Positions 48,516-57,842 of a stretch of DNA of 64,000 nucleotides are shown here, in pieces; position 1 is the stretch's first letter; each line of letters begins with the position of its first letter. Both the position numbers and the translations under genes were made by a program. Location of the stretch: positions 793,520 through 857,519 of the forward strand of contig NZ_BMMB01000001.1 of NCBI RefSeq assembly GCF_014645615.1. The letters are read 5' to 3'. The notes beneath the pieces were generated by a model. The model was given only the letters and a program-made list of their open reading frames with translations, was not told the DNA's origin and made no database searches. This DNA is from Paenibacillus hunanensis. Lineage in GTDB: Bacteria > Bacillota > Bacilli > Paenibacillales > Paenibacillaceae.

Positions 48516-49262
48516 ATGCTTACAGAGGAACGTTACAACCTGATTATAGAGCGCTTACAGGAACGCGGTATTGTGAAATTACAAGAACTGGTCGATGTGT
48601 CCGGAGCTTCGGAATCCACGATACGGCGCGATCTAATCGACCTGGAAGCCAAACAGCTGCTTAGGCGTATCCACGGTGGAGCAACCTTGCTGCATCCGAA
48701 AAATCAGGAACCTGGTATGGAAGAAAAAACCTTCACAAACGTTCAAGAAAAAAGTATAATTGCTCGTCTAGCCTCCCATGAGATTGAGGATGGCGAATGT
48801 ATCTATCTGGATGCAGGTACGACAACACTGGCAATGATTCCATATATCGAAGCAAAAGACATTACCGTCGTTACGAATGGACTATCTCATGTGGATGCAC
48901 TTGTGAACAAGCGAATTCGCAGCTATCTGCTTGGTGGCATGATGAAAATGCATACCAAAGCCGTGGTAGGCAGTATGGCGCTACAGAGTATGGAGAATTT
49001 CCGGTTTGACCGCTGCTTTCTAGGGGCGAATGGCGTGGATGCCGAAATGGGCTACACCACACCAGACCCGGAGGAAGCAATGATCAAGCGGCGTGCTCAT
49101 GAGCTTGCCGCCCATACGTATGTGCTAGCGGATTCGAGCAAGATCGGTGAAGTCACCTTTGCGCGGCTACTGGATTTACAGGAGGCTGTGCTGATCACCG
49201 AGTCGGTGCCGGAACATTCCCGTCCGTCCATATTGAACAAAACTAAGATAATCGAGGGATAA
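48516..49262 (+). CDS. fruR: DeoR family repressor of the fructose operon
   Basis: 248 aa. N-terminal helix-turn-helix VKLQELVDVSGASESTIRRD followed by RRIHGGATLL, then the sugar-phosphate sensing domain (YLDAGTTTLAMI, VVTNGL, FLGANGVD, LADSSKIGE). In this family fructose-1-phosphate releases the repressor. ATG 48516 is 8 nt after GGGGG; ATG 48510 abuts it. It is first in fruR-fruK-fruA, with 2 nt to fruK. Confidence 0.93.
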   Translation: MLTEERYNLIIERLQERGIVKLQELVDVSGASESTIRRDLIDLEAKQLLRRIHGGATLLHPKNQEPGMEEKTFTNVQEKSIIARLASHEIEDGECIYLDAGTTTLAMIPYIEAKDITVVTNGLSHVDALVNKRIRSYLLGGMMKMHTKAVVGSMALQSMENFRFDRCFLGANGVDAEMGYTTPDPEEAMIKRRAHELAAHTYVLADSSKIGEVTFARLLDLQEAVLITESVPEHSRPSILNKTKIIEG

Positions 49263-49264
49263 AC

Positions 49265-50176
49265 ATGATCTACACTGTAACACTCAACCCTTCTATCGAT
49301 TACATCGTGGAAGTTGACGAACTGAAGCTTGGTGAATTGAACCGAATGAAGCGTGACTTAAAGCTTCCTGGCGGAAAGGGCATCAATGTATCCCGTATCC
49401 TGAACCAGCTTGGCGCACAAAATACAGCAATTGGCTTTCTTGGCGGATTCACCGGTCATTATATCGATGACAAGCTCAAGCAGGATCAGATTGCGACGGA
49501 CTTTGTTTTCATCAGCGATGATACGCGTATCAATGTGAAGCTGAAGCATGGAGATGAGACAGAGATCAACGGTCTGGGTCCAGCGATCAGCACAGAAGAA
49601 GCCGATCAACTCGTGAACAAGCTATCCGTGCTGAAGCAAGGCGATGTGCTGGTGCTATCGGGTAGTGTTCCACCTTCACTGGGTGGCAATTTCTACGAGC
49701 GTTTGATCGCTGTGTGCGAAGAGAAGGGTGCCGAATTCGTGATCGATACGACAGGCAAGGCATTGCTTGAAGCATTACCACATGGTCCCCTGCTGGTGAA
49801 GCCGAATCATCACGAACTATCGGAGCTGTTTGAAACGGAAATTAACAGCCGTGAAGAGCTGATTGCGCATGGACGTAAGCTGCTGGAGCGGGGTGCGAAG
49901 CATGTACTCATTTCCATGGCGGGTGACGGTGCGCTGCTGGTGACGAAGGATGAAGTCTACCACGCGAACGTACCTAAAGGTCAGGTGAAAAACTCGGTTG
50001 GTGCAGGCGATTCTATGATTGGCGGTTTTGTCGGTACACTCGTGCTGAGTAATGATGCGCTCGAAGCGTTCCGCACAGGTGTAGCATCTGGAAGTGCAAC
50101 AGCATTTTCCGATGATCTGGCAGATCGTGCGAAGATTGATGAGCTGCTGCCACAGGTGACGATCACACGTTTATAG
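49265..50176 (+). CDS. fruK: 1-phosphofructokinase
   Basis: 303 aa PfkB-family kinase making fructose-1,6-bisphosphate from fructose-1-phosphate. Signatures: LNPSIDY, LPGGKGINVSRIL (31-45), and KNSVGAGDSMIGGF with catalytic D249. Two nt behind fruR; 79 nt before fruA. Confidence 0.96.
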   Translation: MIYTVTLNPSIDYIVEVDELKLGELNRMKRDLKLPGGKGINVSRILNQLGAQNTAIGFLGGFTGHYIDDKLKQDQIATDFVFISDDTRINVKLKHGDETEINGLGPAISTEEADQLVNKLSVLKQGDVLVLSGSVPPSLGGNFYERLIAVCEEKGAEFVIDTTGKALLEALPHGPLLVKPNHHELSELFETEINSREELIAHGRKLLERGAKHVLISMAGDGALLVTKDEVYHANVPKGQVKNSVGAGDSMIGGFVGTLVLSNDALEAFRTGVASGSATAFSDDLADRAKIDELLPQVTITRL

Positions 50177-50255
50177 TATTTTTAATGAACCCACACCGGG
50201 GCTATCTGCTGAAGCGCAGTAGCCCGCGGTGATTGAGATTAAGGGAGTGTACACA

Positions 50256-52238
50256 ATGAGAATTACTGATCTGATGATCAAGGAAGTTATGATCATGGAC
50301 CTGCAATCGGTGAGTAAAGAGGCTGTTATCGACGAGCTGATTACCAGTCTGACTGCGAGCGGTCGTATCAATGATCCGATCCTGTTCAAAGAAATGATCC
50401 TCAAGCGCGAGGGCGAATCCAGCACAGGTATCGGTGGCGGGATCGCAATGCCTCACGCCAAAACAAAAGCAGTAAACGAACCTACCGTTGTGTTTGCAAA
50501 AAGCAAGCAAGGCGTTGATTATGAATCTCTTGATGGTGAGCCTGCTCATCTGTTCTTTATGATCGCTGCTCCAGAAGGCGCTGCCAACACTCACCTGCGC
50601 ACGCTAGCCGCTTTGTCCAAGCTGCTCATTGATAGCGATTTCATCGCTCAATTGATGAACACATCTACACCGGATGAGGTTGCTGCTCTGTTCGATGAGA
50701 AGCAAGCAGAAGCGGATGCCAAAGAAGAAGCCAAGCAAGCGGCAAAGGCTGCAAAAGAAGCAGAACAACAAAAAGAAAATGCACGCGAGCAGGTAGCTTC
50801 ATCCTCTCTGACTGGTGGCGAAGGTGCCGAGCCATTCGTCGTTGCCGTAACAGCGTGTCCAACCGGTATCGCGCACACCTTTATGGCAGAAGATGCTCTG
50901 ATCAAAAAAGCACAGGAGATGGGCGTAGCCATCCGCGTTGAAACGAACGGCTCTGAAGGCGCAGGCACACCACTGACTGCGGACGAAATTCGCCGTGCGA
51001 GCGGTGTTATCGTCGCTGCCGATAAAAAAGTTGAAATGGATCGCTTTGACGGTAAGCCGGTATTGCAAAGACCCGTTAGTGACGGTATCCGCAAACCGGA
51101 AGAACTGATTCGCAAAGCGATGAACGGTGAAGCACCAGTCTATCGCAGCTCCGGTCAGGCCGCTAATAGTGAAGAAGGCTCTGGCGAAAAAGTAAGTGTA
51201 GGTAGCAAAATTTACAAAGACCTGATGAACGGTATTTCGCATATGCTGCCATTCGTTGTCGGTGGCGGTATCTTGCTGGCAATCTCGTTCCTGTTTGAGC
51301 AAACACTCGGTCAGGATAATACACTGGTGAAGCTGTTGCAAACTATTGGCGGCGGCGACGGTGCATTCTTCTTCCTGATTCCAATCCTTGCCGGTTTTAT
51401 CGCGATGAGTATTGGCGATCGTCCAGCCCTGATGCCTGGTATGGTCGGTGGTCTGATGGCAGTTAACTCGAACGCTGGTTTCCTGGGCGGTCTGGCTGCC
51501 GGTTTCCTGGCTGGTTATGTTGTTATCTTCCTGCGTAAGCTGCTCAAAGGCTTACCAAAAGCAATTGATGGCTTGAAGCCGATTCTGCTTTATCCGGTAC
51601 TTGGTTTGCTGATTACAGGTACAATTTCGTACTTTATCTTTGATCCGATCTTTGGTGGGATTAACTCCTGGCTCGTTAACGTGCTGAACAACCTGGGTAC
51701 AGGTAATGCGATCATTCTCGGTCTGATTCTGGGCGGCATGATGTCCATCGATATGGGTGGTCCATTTAACAAAGCGGCCTACACATTTGCAATCGGTGTA
51801 TTCACATCGAGCGGTAATACAAACGGTATGATGATGGCGGCGGTTATGGCAGGTGGTATGGTTCCACCACTGGCAATCGCACTGGCAACAACGTTCTTTA
51901 AAAACAAATTTACTGAGCAAGAACGCAAGTCCGGTCTGACTAACTATGTACTGGGTCTGTCCTTCATCACAGAAGGTGCGATTCCATTCGCCGCAGCTGA
52001 TCCACTGCGTGTCCTGACTTCTTGCATCATTGGTTCCGCGGTAGCTGGTGGTCTGACTCAGCTGTGGCATATCAACTTGCCTGCACCACACGGCGGTATC
52101 TTCGTTGCAGCATTAGCAAACCATGCTTTGTTATTTATGCTGGCGGTGATCATCGGCGCAGTTATTTCGGGTCTGATCCTTGGCGTATGGAAAAAACCAA
52201 TTGCCAAAAAACTAGCTGAACAACAAAAAGCAGCTTAA
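50256..52238 (+). CDS. fruA: PTS fructose permease EIIABC
   Basis: 660 aa. EIIA at 1-150 with H67 in GGIAMPHAKT, a Lys/Glu/Ala-rich coiled linker (148-182), EIIB with C201 in VTACPTGIAHTFMAEDAL, and EIIC (about 310-655) with the conserved GGPFNKAAYTFAIGVF and ITEGAIPFAAADPLRV. Imports fructose as fructose-1-phosphate for FruK. AAGGGAG lies about 9 nt before ATG 50256; the upstream in-frame ATG has no RBS. Confidence 0.96.
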   Translation: MRITDLMIKEVMIMDLQSVSKEAVIDELITSLTASGRINDPILFKEMILKREGESSTGIGGGIAMPHAKTKAVNEPTVVFAKSKQGVDYESLDGEPAHLFFMIAAPEGAANTHLRTLAALSKLLIDSDFIAQLMNTSTPDEVAALFDEKQAEADAKEEAKQAAKAAKEAEQQKENAREQVASSSLTGGEGAEPFVVAVTACPTGIAHTFMAEDALIKKAQEMGVAIRVETNGSEGAGTPLTADEIRRASGVIVAADKKVEMDRFDGKPVLQRPVSDGIRKPEELIRKAMNGEAPVYRSSGQAANSEEGSGEKVSVGSKIYKDLMNGISHMLPFVVGGGILLAISFLFEQTLGQDNTLVKLLQTIGGGDGAFFFLIPILAGFIAMSIGDRPALMPGMVGGLMAVNSNAGFLGGLAAGFLAGYVVIFLRKLLKGLPKAIDGLKPILLYPVLGLLITGTISYFIFDPIFGGINSWLVNVLNNLGTGNAIILGLILGGMMSIDMGGPFNKAAYTFAIGVFTSSGNTNGMMMAAVMAGGMVPPLAIALATTFFKNKFTEQERKSGLTNYVLGLSFITEGAIPFAAADPLRVLTSCIIGSAVAGGLTQLWHINLPAPHGGIFVAALANHALLFMLAVIIGAVISGLILGVWKKPIAKKLAEQQKAA

Positions 52239-52268
52239 TTTCAATAGTTTAAGCTTTATCATACTCAT

Positions 52269-52308
52269 AAAAAAGGCGGCAGGGTAAAATTACCTTGCCG
52301 CCTTTTGA
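52269..52308. terminator. Terminator shared by fruA and the convergent LysR gene
   Basis: AAAAGGCGGCAGGGTAA pairs with TTACCTTGCCGCCTTTT, one mismatch; A and T runs on both sides. Confidence 0.9.
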
Positions 52309-52423
52309 TATACATACCTGCCGATTTCGCTGCTTAATCCTACTGCCTCGTTCACATCTGGTCACACGCTTAGCCTGTATACTTCAAATATCTTCATCCA
52401 TATTGTATTCCCTTTAGATTCAA

Positions 52424-53329
52424 TTACTGTATCGTTTGTTTAAATGGATGACTGCGAATCAGATCTACAAAATGACTGGCCGCCGCTGACAAAGGCTCAT
52501 GCTTGCGCGTCCAGATTGAGATCGTATTTTCCAGATGAATCCCCTCCACATACACCCGGCAAAGTGTTCCGCGAGCGACCTCGTCTCGTACGATCAGCGA
52601 TGAGATAAAGTTCGCTCCGTACCCAGCAGTTACAGCCTGAATCGCTTCATATAATCCATTAAATTGTAGTGGAATGCTTGGTGCAGGCAAGTTGTGCGTG
52701 CGGCACAGCGACAGCAGTCGCTCACGGGTCGAGCTGCCCTGTTCACGCATAACAAATGGCTCCTGCATCATTTGGGACAGCGATATATGCTGATTAGCAT
52801 AAGGATGCTCTGGGCCAACAACAAACCACAGCTCATCCCGAAACAATTCCTCCATCTCGACCCATTCGCTTGCTCGTTCAGGTACACCACCATAGATGGC
52901 AAGATCGACCTGCGCAGAAGTGAGTAGCTGTAAGGCTTCCGCCGAGTTCGTCGTATGAATGGTCAGCTCGACCTGTTCATATTGCTTTTTGAAACGGGAG
53001 AGCCAGCCGGGTAGCAGAACGTGAGCAGGTAAATAGGTGGCAGCCAGCGCAATCTGTCCAGCCTGTCCTTGCTGAATCTGTCCGCAAAACTGCTCAATTT
53101 GCTGCTCTACTGCGAATAAGCGAGCTGCCAGCAGGGCAATGTCTTCTCCAGCTGGCGTTAACGTGATTCCGCGACCGGCAGGCTGTAGCAGCACGATGCC
53201 CAGCTCCTTTTCCAGCTTCTTCACCTGAGCTGTAATCGCAGGTTGGCTAATATTTAGCTGTTCTGCTGCTCGAGTAACATTGCGAGTCGTCGCAATCGTA
53301 TAAAATAAACGTAACGCATGCAGATTCAT
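52424..53329 (-). CDS. LysR family transcriptional regulator
   Basis: 301 aa. Helix-turn-helix RNVTRAAEQLNISQPAITAQ at about 16-35, then a two-lobed effector domain. The effector domain resembles CysL/CbbR-like members (LPGWLSRFKKQYEQVELTIH, AQVDLAIYGGVPE). It is divergent from the O-methyltransferase gene, the usual arrangement for a LysR regulator and its target. A near-palindrome at 53439-53461 in the shared region may be its site. Ligand unknown. Confidence 0.88.
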   Translation of the reverse strand: MNLHALRLFYTIATTRNVTRAAEQLNISQPAITAQVKKLEKELGIVLLQPAGRGITLTPAGEDIALLAARLFAVEQQIEQFCGQIQQGQAGQIALAATYLPAHVLLPGWLSRFKKQYEQVELTIHTTNSAEALQLLTSAQVDLAIYGGVPERASEWVEMEELFRDELWFVVGPEHPYANQHISLSQMMQEPFVMREQGSSTRERLLSLCRTHNLPAPSIPLQFNGLYEAIQAVTAGYGANFISSLIVRDEVARGTLCRVYVEGIHLENTISIWTRKHEPLSAAASHFVDLIRSHPFKQTIQ

Positions 53330-53438
53330 CGGTATTCTCCTTTTCCAGACGAGAGATGATAGACCATACTAGATGCAACAATCACACATCATGCGCAACC
53401 CTATCTATCAACCCAGCTTTTCTTTAATCATAACTTTA

Positions 53439-53461
53439 ATCTATGAATAAGTCATAAAGAT
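53439..53461. promoter_or_regulatory. Near-palindrome in the LysR/O-methyltransferase intergenic region
   Basis: ATCTATGA and TCATAAAGAT flank ATAAG, with T-N11-A type spacing expected for LysR sites. Low-confidence operator. Confidence 0.35.
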
Positions 53462-53640
53462 ATATTATATTTATCGAATAAAAAGGATTATGCTTTGTTC
53501 AGAGGCAGACGAGATCCACACAAAGAAATCTTTTTACAATTGCAATCGACTTGAAGCGAGAGAGAAGTCAGCTTGATTCAATCCCCCTCAAGCCACGATT
53601 CTTAACAACCGATCGTCGCCTACTATGAATAGGAGCGTGA

Positions 53641-54357
53641 ATGATAATGACACAACAACATCTCAATAACGCACAGCAGCAATGGCACGAGGTAGATCAA
53701 TATGTAAATGAACGTCTTCATCTGAAACAAGGACTATTTGAACAAATTCTTGAGCGTAACCGCAAAGCGAATTTGCCACCAATCGATGTGTCTCCAGCAC
53801 AGGGAGCATTGCTTCAGCAATTGATTACGATGTCTGGTGCACGGCGCGTACTGGAGATTGGCACACTGGGCGGTTACAGTACAATTTGGATGGCACAGGC
53901 GCTACCACAGGATGGACAAGTCGTTACACTGGAGCTGCAAGAGAATCATGCAGCTGTAGCACGTATTAACTTTGAGCAGGCAGGCGTGTATGAGCGGATC
54001 GAGCAGCGTACTGGCGAAGCGCTCGAGCAACTCCAACAACTGGCTGACGAGAAGGTAGAGCCATTCGATTTTATTTTTATCGATGCAGATAAGCCGAACA
54101 ATCCAGCTTACTTAAAATGGGCGCTTCATTTCTCACATCCAGGCACCGTCATTTTTGCTGATAATGTCGTTCGTGAGGGAGAGATCATTGACCAGCATAG
54201 TACCGATCCGCGTATACATGGCGTGAGACAATTTTATGATCTGATTCATGATGAGCCTAGATTGCGTAGTGTGACAACGATTCAGACAGTGGGGGAAAAA
54301 GGATATGACGGATTTTTGATGGCGATTGTAGGGGAGCCTACGCCTGAGCGTAGCTAG
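53641..54357 (+). CDS. SAM-dependent O-methyltransferase (CCoAOMT-like)
   Basis: 238 aa class I methyltransferase of the Methyltransf_3/YrrM type, usually acting on catechol-like hydroxyls with a metal ion. The SAM site is RVLEIGTLGGYSTIWMA, the acidic SAM residue is in VVTLELQENH, and the metal-binding motif is FIDADKPNN followed by FADNVV. TAGGAG lies 5 nt before ATG 53641; ATG 53647 is an alternative. It is divergent from one LysR gene and ends 1 nt from the stop of the next, suggesting a role in aromatic compound handling. Confidence 0.88.
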   Translation: MIMTQQHLNNAQQQWHEVDQYVNERLHLKQGLFEQILERNRKANLPPIDVSPAQGALLQQLITMSGARRVLEIGTLGGYSTIWMAQALPQDGQVVTLELQENHAAVARINFEQAGVYERIEQRTGEALEQLQQLADEKVEPFDFIFIDADKPNNPAYLKWALHFSHPGTVIFADNVVREGEIIDQHSTDPRIHGVRQFYDLIHDEPRLRSVTTIQTVGEKGYDGFLMAIVGEPTPERS

Positions 54358-54358
54358 A

Positions 54359-55231
54359 TTATTGCATCGCTTCTTCCTTTACGATATTCATCAGCAGCTG
54401 GCGCGATAATGGCAAGTAGCTCTGCTCGCGTAGCATCAATAATCCGATATGCAGATGGGGCTCTGTGAGTGGGAATTCGAGCTTTACCATCTGCTTATCG
54501 ATAAAGGTAGAGTCAAGCACTACCCCGATACTGCCTGTGGCCTTTGCCAGTGCAGGTACAGCGGACAGCTGGCTAATAGAATGCATGAAAGGCTGTAGCT
54601 TGAGTCGGGAAAGCTCTTTTTCCAGGCGTAGATGATACAGACAGCTTCGACCACCGACAGCAAGCGGATACTGCTGTAAATCATCCTGCGTGAGCTGATT
54701 TCTGTGTGCTAAGGGATGCTGCTCATGTACGATAAATACGATTCGTTCCGTATATAACGGCTCAAAATGAAGCGAATCCAGCTTCGTTGGTTCACCGCAT
54801 AGGGCTAGCTCGATTTGCCGCTCGATTAGCATTTGCGTCAACGTATCCGTATTACCTATCGTTAGCTCACACTGAATCCGAGGCTTTTGCTCGGCAAAGC
54901 GTGACATGACTGCGGGTAGCCATGTAGTGCATATACTTTCAATCATCCCGACCCGTAATATGCCGCGTTCTTCCTGCTGAAGCTGCTGCGCCTGATCTCG
55001 TACATGCTGCCAGTGTGCCATCAGACTATCAACCTCGGCTGCATAGATTTTGCCTGCTTCTGTAAGCTCTGCATCCCAGCCGCGCTTGAATAGCTGAATG
55101 CCCAGCTCTTTCTCTAAACGCTGAATCTGATGGGTCACTGTAGATTGAGCATAATGCAGCTTATCTGCCGCGCGTGAGAAGGTGCCCTCCTGAATAACAG
55201 TGCGAAACGTCGTTAATTCTTTGAGATCCAT
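54359..55231 (-). CDS. LysR family transcriptional regulator
   Basis: 290 aa. Helix-turn-helix EGTFSRAADKLHYAQSTVTH at about 15-34; effector domain with ILRVGMIESICTTWLPAVMS. Divergent from the tautomerase-CMD fusion gene, its likely target. A long inverted repeat lies at 55253-55280 just before both starts. Confidence 0.88.
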   Translation of the reverse strand: MDLKELTTFRTVIQEGTFSRAADKLHYAQSTVTHQIQRLEKELGIQLFKRGWDAELTEAGKIYAAEVDSLMAHWQHVRDQAQQLQQEERGILRVGMIESICTTWLPAVMSRFAEQKPRIQCELTIGNTDTLTQMLIERQIELALCGEPTKLDSLHFEPLYTERIVFIVHEQHPLAHRNQLTQDDLQQYPLAVGGRSCLYHLRLEKELSRLKLQPFMHSISQLSAVPALAKATGSIGVVLDSTFIDKQMVKLEFPLTEPHLHIGLLMLREQSYLPLSRQLLMNIVKEEAMQ

Positions 55232-55252
55232 AGTATATACTCCATTCGATAA

Positions 55253-55280
55253 ATTGAATAATTAGTTTATTATTTTCAAT
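55253..55280. promoter_or_regulatory. LysR-type operator
   Basis: ATTGAATAAT and ATTATTTTCAAT form an inverted repeat around TAGTTT, extended outward by CGATAA/TATACG. It sits 22 bp before the LysR start and 100 bp before the fusion gene. Confidence 0.6.
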
Positions 55281-55382
55281 TATACGAATGAAGTGGAGCA
55301 CTGTACACTTATGAATAGAGCGCAAGCTCGAACAGACGACGTAAGGACGTAAGCTGTATCATTGAGACAGGAGGCAATCGAT

Positions 55383-56141
55383 ATGCCATTTATAAGAACA
55401 GATTATCAGCAGCAAGCGTATCGTAGTGAGCAGCTCAAGCAGATTAGCGAGGGATTAATGCAGGCGTTGCAGGAGCATTTTCAAGTACCGGATAAGGATT
55501 ATTTTCAGGTATTTCATGCTCATGAGCAGTGGCAGTTCATGTATGATGATCATTATCTGGATGTGGAGCGTAGCGATCGATTGCTCTATATTCAGATTAC
55601 GCTTGGCTCCGAGCGAAGCGTGGAGCAGAAGAAGGCATTTTACAAGCGTGCTGCCGAGCTAGTAGAACAGCGAGCGGGTGTACGCCAGCAGGATGTGTTT
55701 ATTACATTACTGGAGACAGGCTTGGAGAATTGGAGCTTTGGCAATGGTCAAGCACAGATGATTGAGCGCCCGTCCATGGCAGCTCGCGGCCAGCAATATA
55801 CACCACCTACAGCTATTCAGACTATACCAGACGCACCCGTATCTGATGTACAGCAGGTCTACGGGGAGCTGGCACCTGATTTTGCACGTTATAGTGAAGA
55901 GGTATTGTTTGGCGATCTATGGCGCAATCCAGAGCTAAGCCCGCGCGAGCGTAGCTTGCTAACGATTGCTGCACTAGTTGCAGGTCGTCATACGAGTCAA
56001 CTACCGTACCATATTGAGCTAGCTCAGCAAAATGGATTACACGCTACCGAGCTTGCCGCCGCAATGACCCATCTAGCCTTTTATGCAGGCTGGCCAGCCG
56101 CTGCTGCCGGACTGCTTGTGCTGAAAGAGCATACAGGCTAG
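55383..56141 (+). CDS. Tautomerase-carboxymuconolactone decarboxylase fusion
   Basis: 252 aa. The N-terminal 125 residues are a tautomerase-superfamily domain. With ATG 55383 (8 nt after AGGAGG) the mature protein begins Pro-Phe-Ile, placing Pro at position 1 where the family has its catalytic base. This decides the start over the longer frame from 55362. A linker (about 130-160) leads to a carboxymuconolactone-decarboxylase/AhpD-like domain with SPRERSLLTIAALVAGRHTS and MTHLAFYAGWPAA. The latter lacks the CxxC of AhpD, so a peroxidase role is unlikely. Both domains act in aromatic ring-cleavage pathways when separate. Divergent from a LysR regulator. Confidence 0.87.
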   Translation: MPFIRTDYQQQAYRSEQLKQISEGLMQALQEHFQVPDKDYFQVFHAHEQWQFMYDDHYLDVERSDRLLYIQITLGSERSVEQKKAFYKRAAELVEQRAGVRQQDVFITLLETGLENWSFGNGQAQMIERPSMAARGQQYTPPTAIQTIPDAPVSDVQQVYGELAPDFARYSEEVLFGDLWRNPELSPRERSLLTIAALVAGRHTSQLPYHIELAQQNGLHATELAAAMTHLAFYAGWPAAAAGLLVLKEHTG

Positions 56142-56273
56142 TTACAGCGGAGCGTCTCATATCCAGCGAATGATCAGACAGAATGATCAAATGGAATATA
56201 TAGTATCGATAATTTCCCCCTATAAAAAGCTAAAGAAAGCTAAAAGCCTCGCTATCAAGACGTAAAATATAAC

Positions 56274-56390
56274 AAAAGCCGCCTTTGATTGGTCTTACCC
56301 CCTCAAGTAGACATTCGAAAAAAGACATCTGTTAAGATGGACTTATCATGTCTACAAAGGGAATAATACCGGATTCCAAGGCGGCTTTTT
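56274..56390. terminator. Long bidirectional hairpin containing an IS-end-like sequence
   Basis: AAAAGCCGCCTT at 56274 pairs with AAGGCGGCTTTT ending at 56389, with T runs on both strands. It lies between the convergent fusion and MFS genes. The loop at 56289-56313 starts TTGGTCTTACCCCC and matches the insertion-sequence end at 63832-63857. Confidence 0.7.
56289..56313 (+). mobile_element. Solo IS-end relic
   Basis: Aligns with the end of the IS at the window edge (TTGGTCTT, five to six C, TCAAGTAGACA), differing by one substitution and one missing G. No transposase remains beside it. Confidence 0.55.
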
Positions 56391-56469
56391 ACACCGATCA
56401 TATATCGATCAAGCTTCTACAGTGTATCCATTGGTTATAGACTTGGACTGCTCAACAACAAATAGCACG

Positions 56470-57660
56470 TCATCTGCCTGTCTGGCTTGAGCTCAATCGA
56501 AGCGTCATCATAAAAGCGATGAACAAAATGATACAGCCTGCCATAAATGGAGCGAACATATGAAGATCAAATAAGCTTCCTGCCAAAAGAGGGCCTATAA
56601 TATTTCCCATACTCATATATGCATTATTCATACCAGCCACATAACCTTGTTCATCGCCAGCCATTTTGGATAACTGTGTATTTAAAGCGGGACGCAGCAT
56701 AGCAGTAGCAAAGAAAATGGCGGAAGTAAGTAGCAATATGCTCCAAAAATGAGTTGCTAGTAGTAGCACGATATAGGCAAGTGAGGTAATCAGCAGACAG
56801 GCTTTGATGGTCTTTTGTTCGCCAAACTGTTTTATCGTTCGTGCGACAAGAAACATCTGCATCATCACGCCAATCACAGCTCCGGTTGTCAAAATGATAG
56901 CAATATATTGCGGTGAAAATTGAAAACGCTTAGTTACATACAATCCAAGTACCGATTCAAAGTTAGCCAATCCAAACGTCATCACCAACACAAGAATAAA
57001 TAATGGTGCATACTTCGATTGCAGTGATTTAGCGTATTGCTTGAATAGGGATGGTTGTAACGTACGACCAGCCCGAGCTACCTGTCGATGTGATCGGGAT
57101 AAGCTTTCTGGTAAACAGACGATGGAGAACATAACGCTGATCATGGCCGCCCCTGCTGCTACCCAGAGCGGAATGCGTGTGCCATACTCAGCCAGCAAAC
57201 CACCCAGACCAGGCCCAATTATGAATCCAGCGGACATAGCAGCACTTAACAAGCTGTTTCCTCTAGCACGCTTCTCAGTCGTTGTGATATCAGCGACATA
57301 CGCCATCATTGGCGGCACGATCAAGGCTGCTGCCACACCCTCCAGCAATCTGGAAACATAGAGCATCCACAACACATCGCCGACTGCAAATATCAATTTG
57401 GCGATCGCAAATACAATCATACCCGTAACGATAAAAATTTTCCGACCATAGTGATCCGACTGTCGTCCTGTTATAGGAGAAAGGAGAAACTGTGTAATGC
57501 CATAAGCAGCTACTAATAGCCCGATCGCCTGCCCGCTAGCTCCAAATTCAATAATCAACTGTGGCAGAATGGGTGTAATGAGTCCAACACCTACCATTAC
57601 GATAAACATATTGATCATAAGAACGGCGAGTATGACGTTAGGATTTTTAAATGTAAACAT
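56470..57660 (-). CDS. MFS drug exporter (DHA1 family, NorA/Bmr-like)
   Basis: 396 aa, 12 predicted membrane helices. The DHA1 signatures are present: motif A GRQSDHYGRK between helices 2 and 3, and the motif C-like GFIIGPGLGGLL in helix 5. It exports drugs or toxic compounds by proton antiport; substrate unknown. AGGAGG lies 6 nt before ATG 57660, and the extension to 57684 lacks an RBS. The 300-nt leader upstream contains an 11-bp stem, a 12-codon leader peptide frame and an intrinsic terminator. Expression is therefore probably induced by attenuation, perhaps in response to a ribosome-targeting antibiotic. Confidence 0.9.
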   Translation of the reverse strand: MFTFKNPNVILAVLMINMFIVMVGVGLITPILPQLIIEFGASGQAIGLLVAAYGITQFLLSPITGRQSDHYGRKIFIVTGMIVFAIAKLIFAVGDVLWMLYVSRLLEGVAAALIVPPMMAYVADITTTEKRARGNSLLSAAMSAGFIIGPGLGGLLAEYGTRIPLWVAAGAAMISVMFSIVCLPESLSRSHRQVARAGRTLQPSLFKQYAKSLQSKYAPLFILVLVMTFGLANFESVLGLYVTKRFQFSPQYIAIILTTGAVIGVMMQMFLVARTIKQFGEQKTIKACLLITSLAYIVLLLATHFWSILLLTSAIFFATAMLRPALNTQLSKMAGDEQGYVAGMNNAYMSMGNIIGPLLAGSLFDLHMFAPFMAGCIILFIAFMMTLRLSSSQTGR

Positions 57661-57732
57661 ATGGAGACCTCCTGCTTTGTGCAATAGTTTTACGTATCGT
57701 ATGCGTATCTAGACCTGTATGACAGAACATGC

Positions 57733-57769
57733 AAAAAACCTCCATATCCAAACATAGCTGGATAGGAGG
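57733..57769 (-). terminator. Attenuator terminator before the MFS gene
   Basis: Minus strand CCTCC-T-ATCCA pairs with TGGAT-AT-GGAGG, loop of 8 nt, then six T. It ends 73 nt before the MFS start codon, so transcripts must read through it. Confidence 0.85.
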
Positions 57770-57803
57770 CAGGCATACGAACAGTAAGAGAGACTGCTTT
57801 GTT

Positions 57804-57842
57804 TCAAAAGCAGCCATCGCCTACTATTGCTATAAAAGCCAT
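57804..57842 (-). CDS. Leader peptide frame MAFIAIVGDGCF
   Basis: ATG with AGGA 5 nt upstream (AGGATTAGTATG), 12 codons then TGA. The IAIV core resembles the IAVV and IFVI stalling motifs of macrolide-sensing Erm leader peptides; the functional link is inference. Its RBS is hidden in the 11-bp stem, and its last codons overlap a CTGCTTT/AAAGCAG hairpin. Confidence 0.45.
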   Translation of the reverse strand: MAFIAIVGDGCF

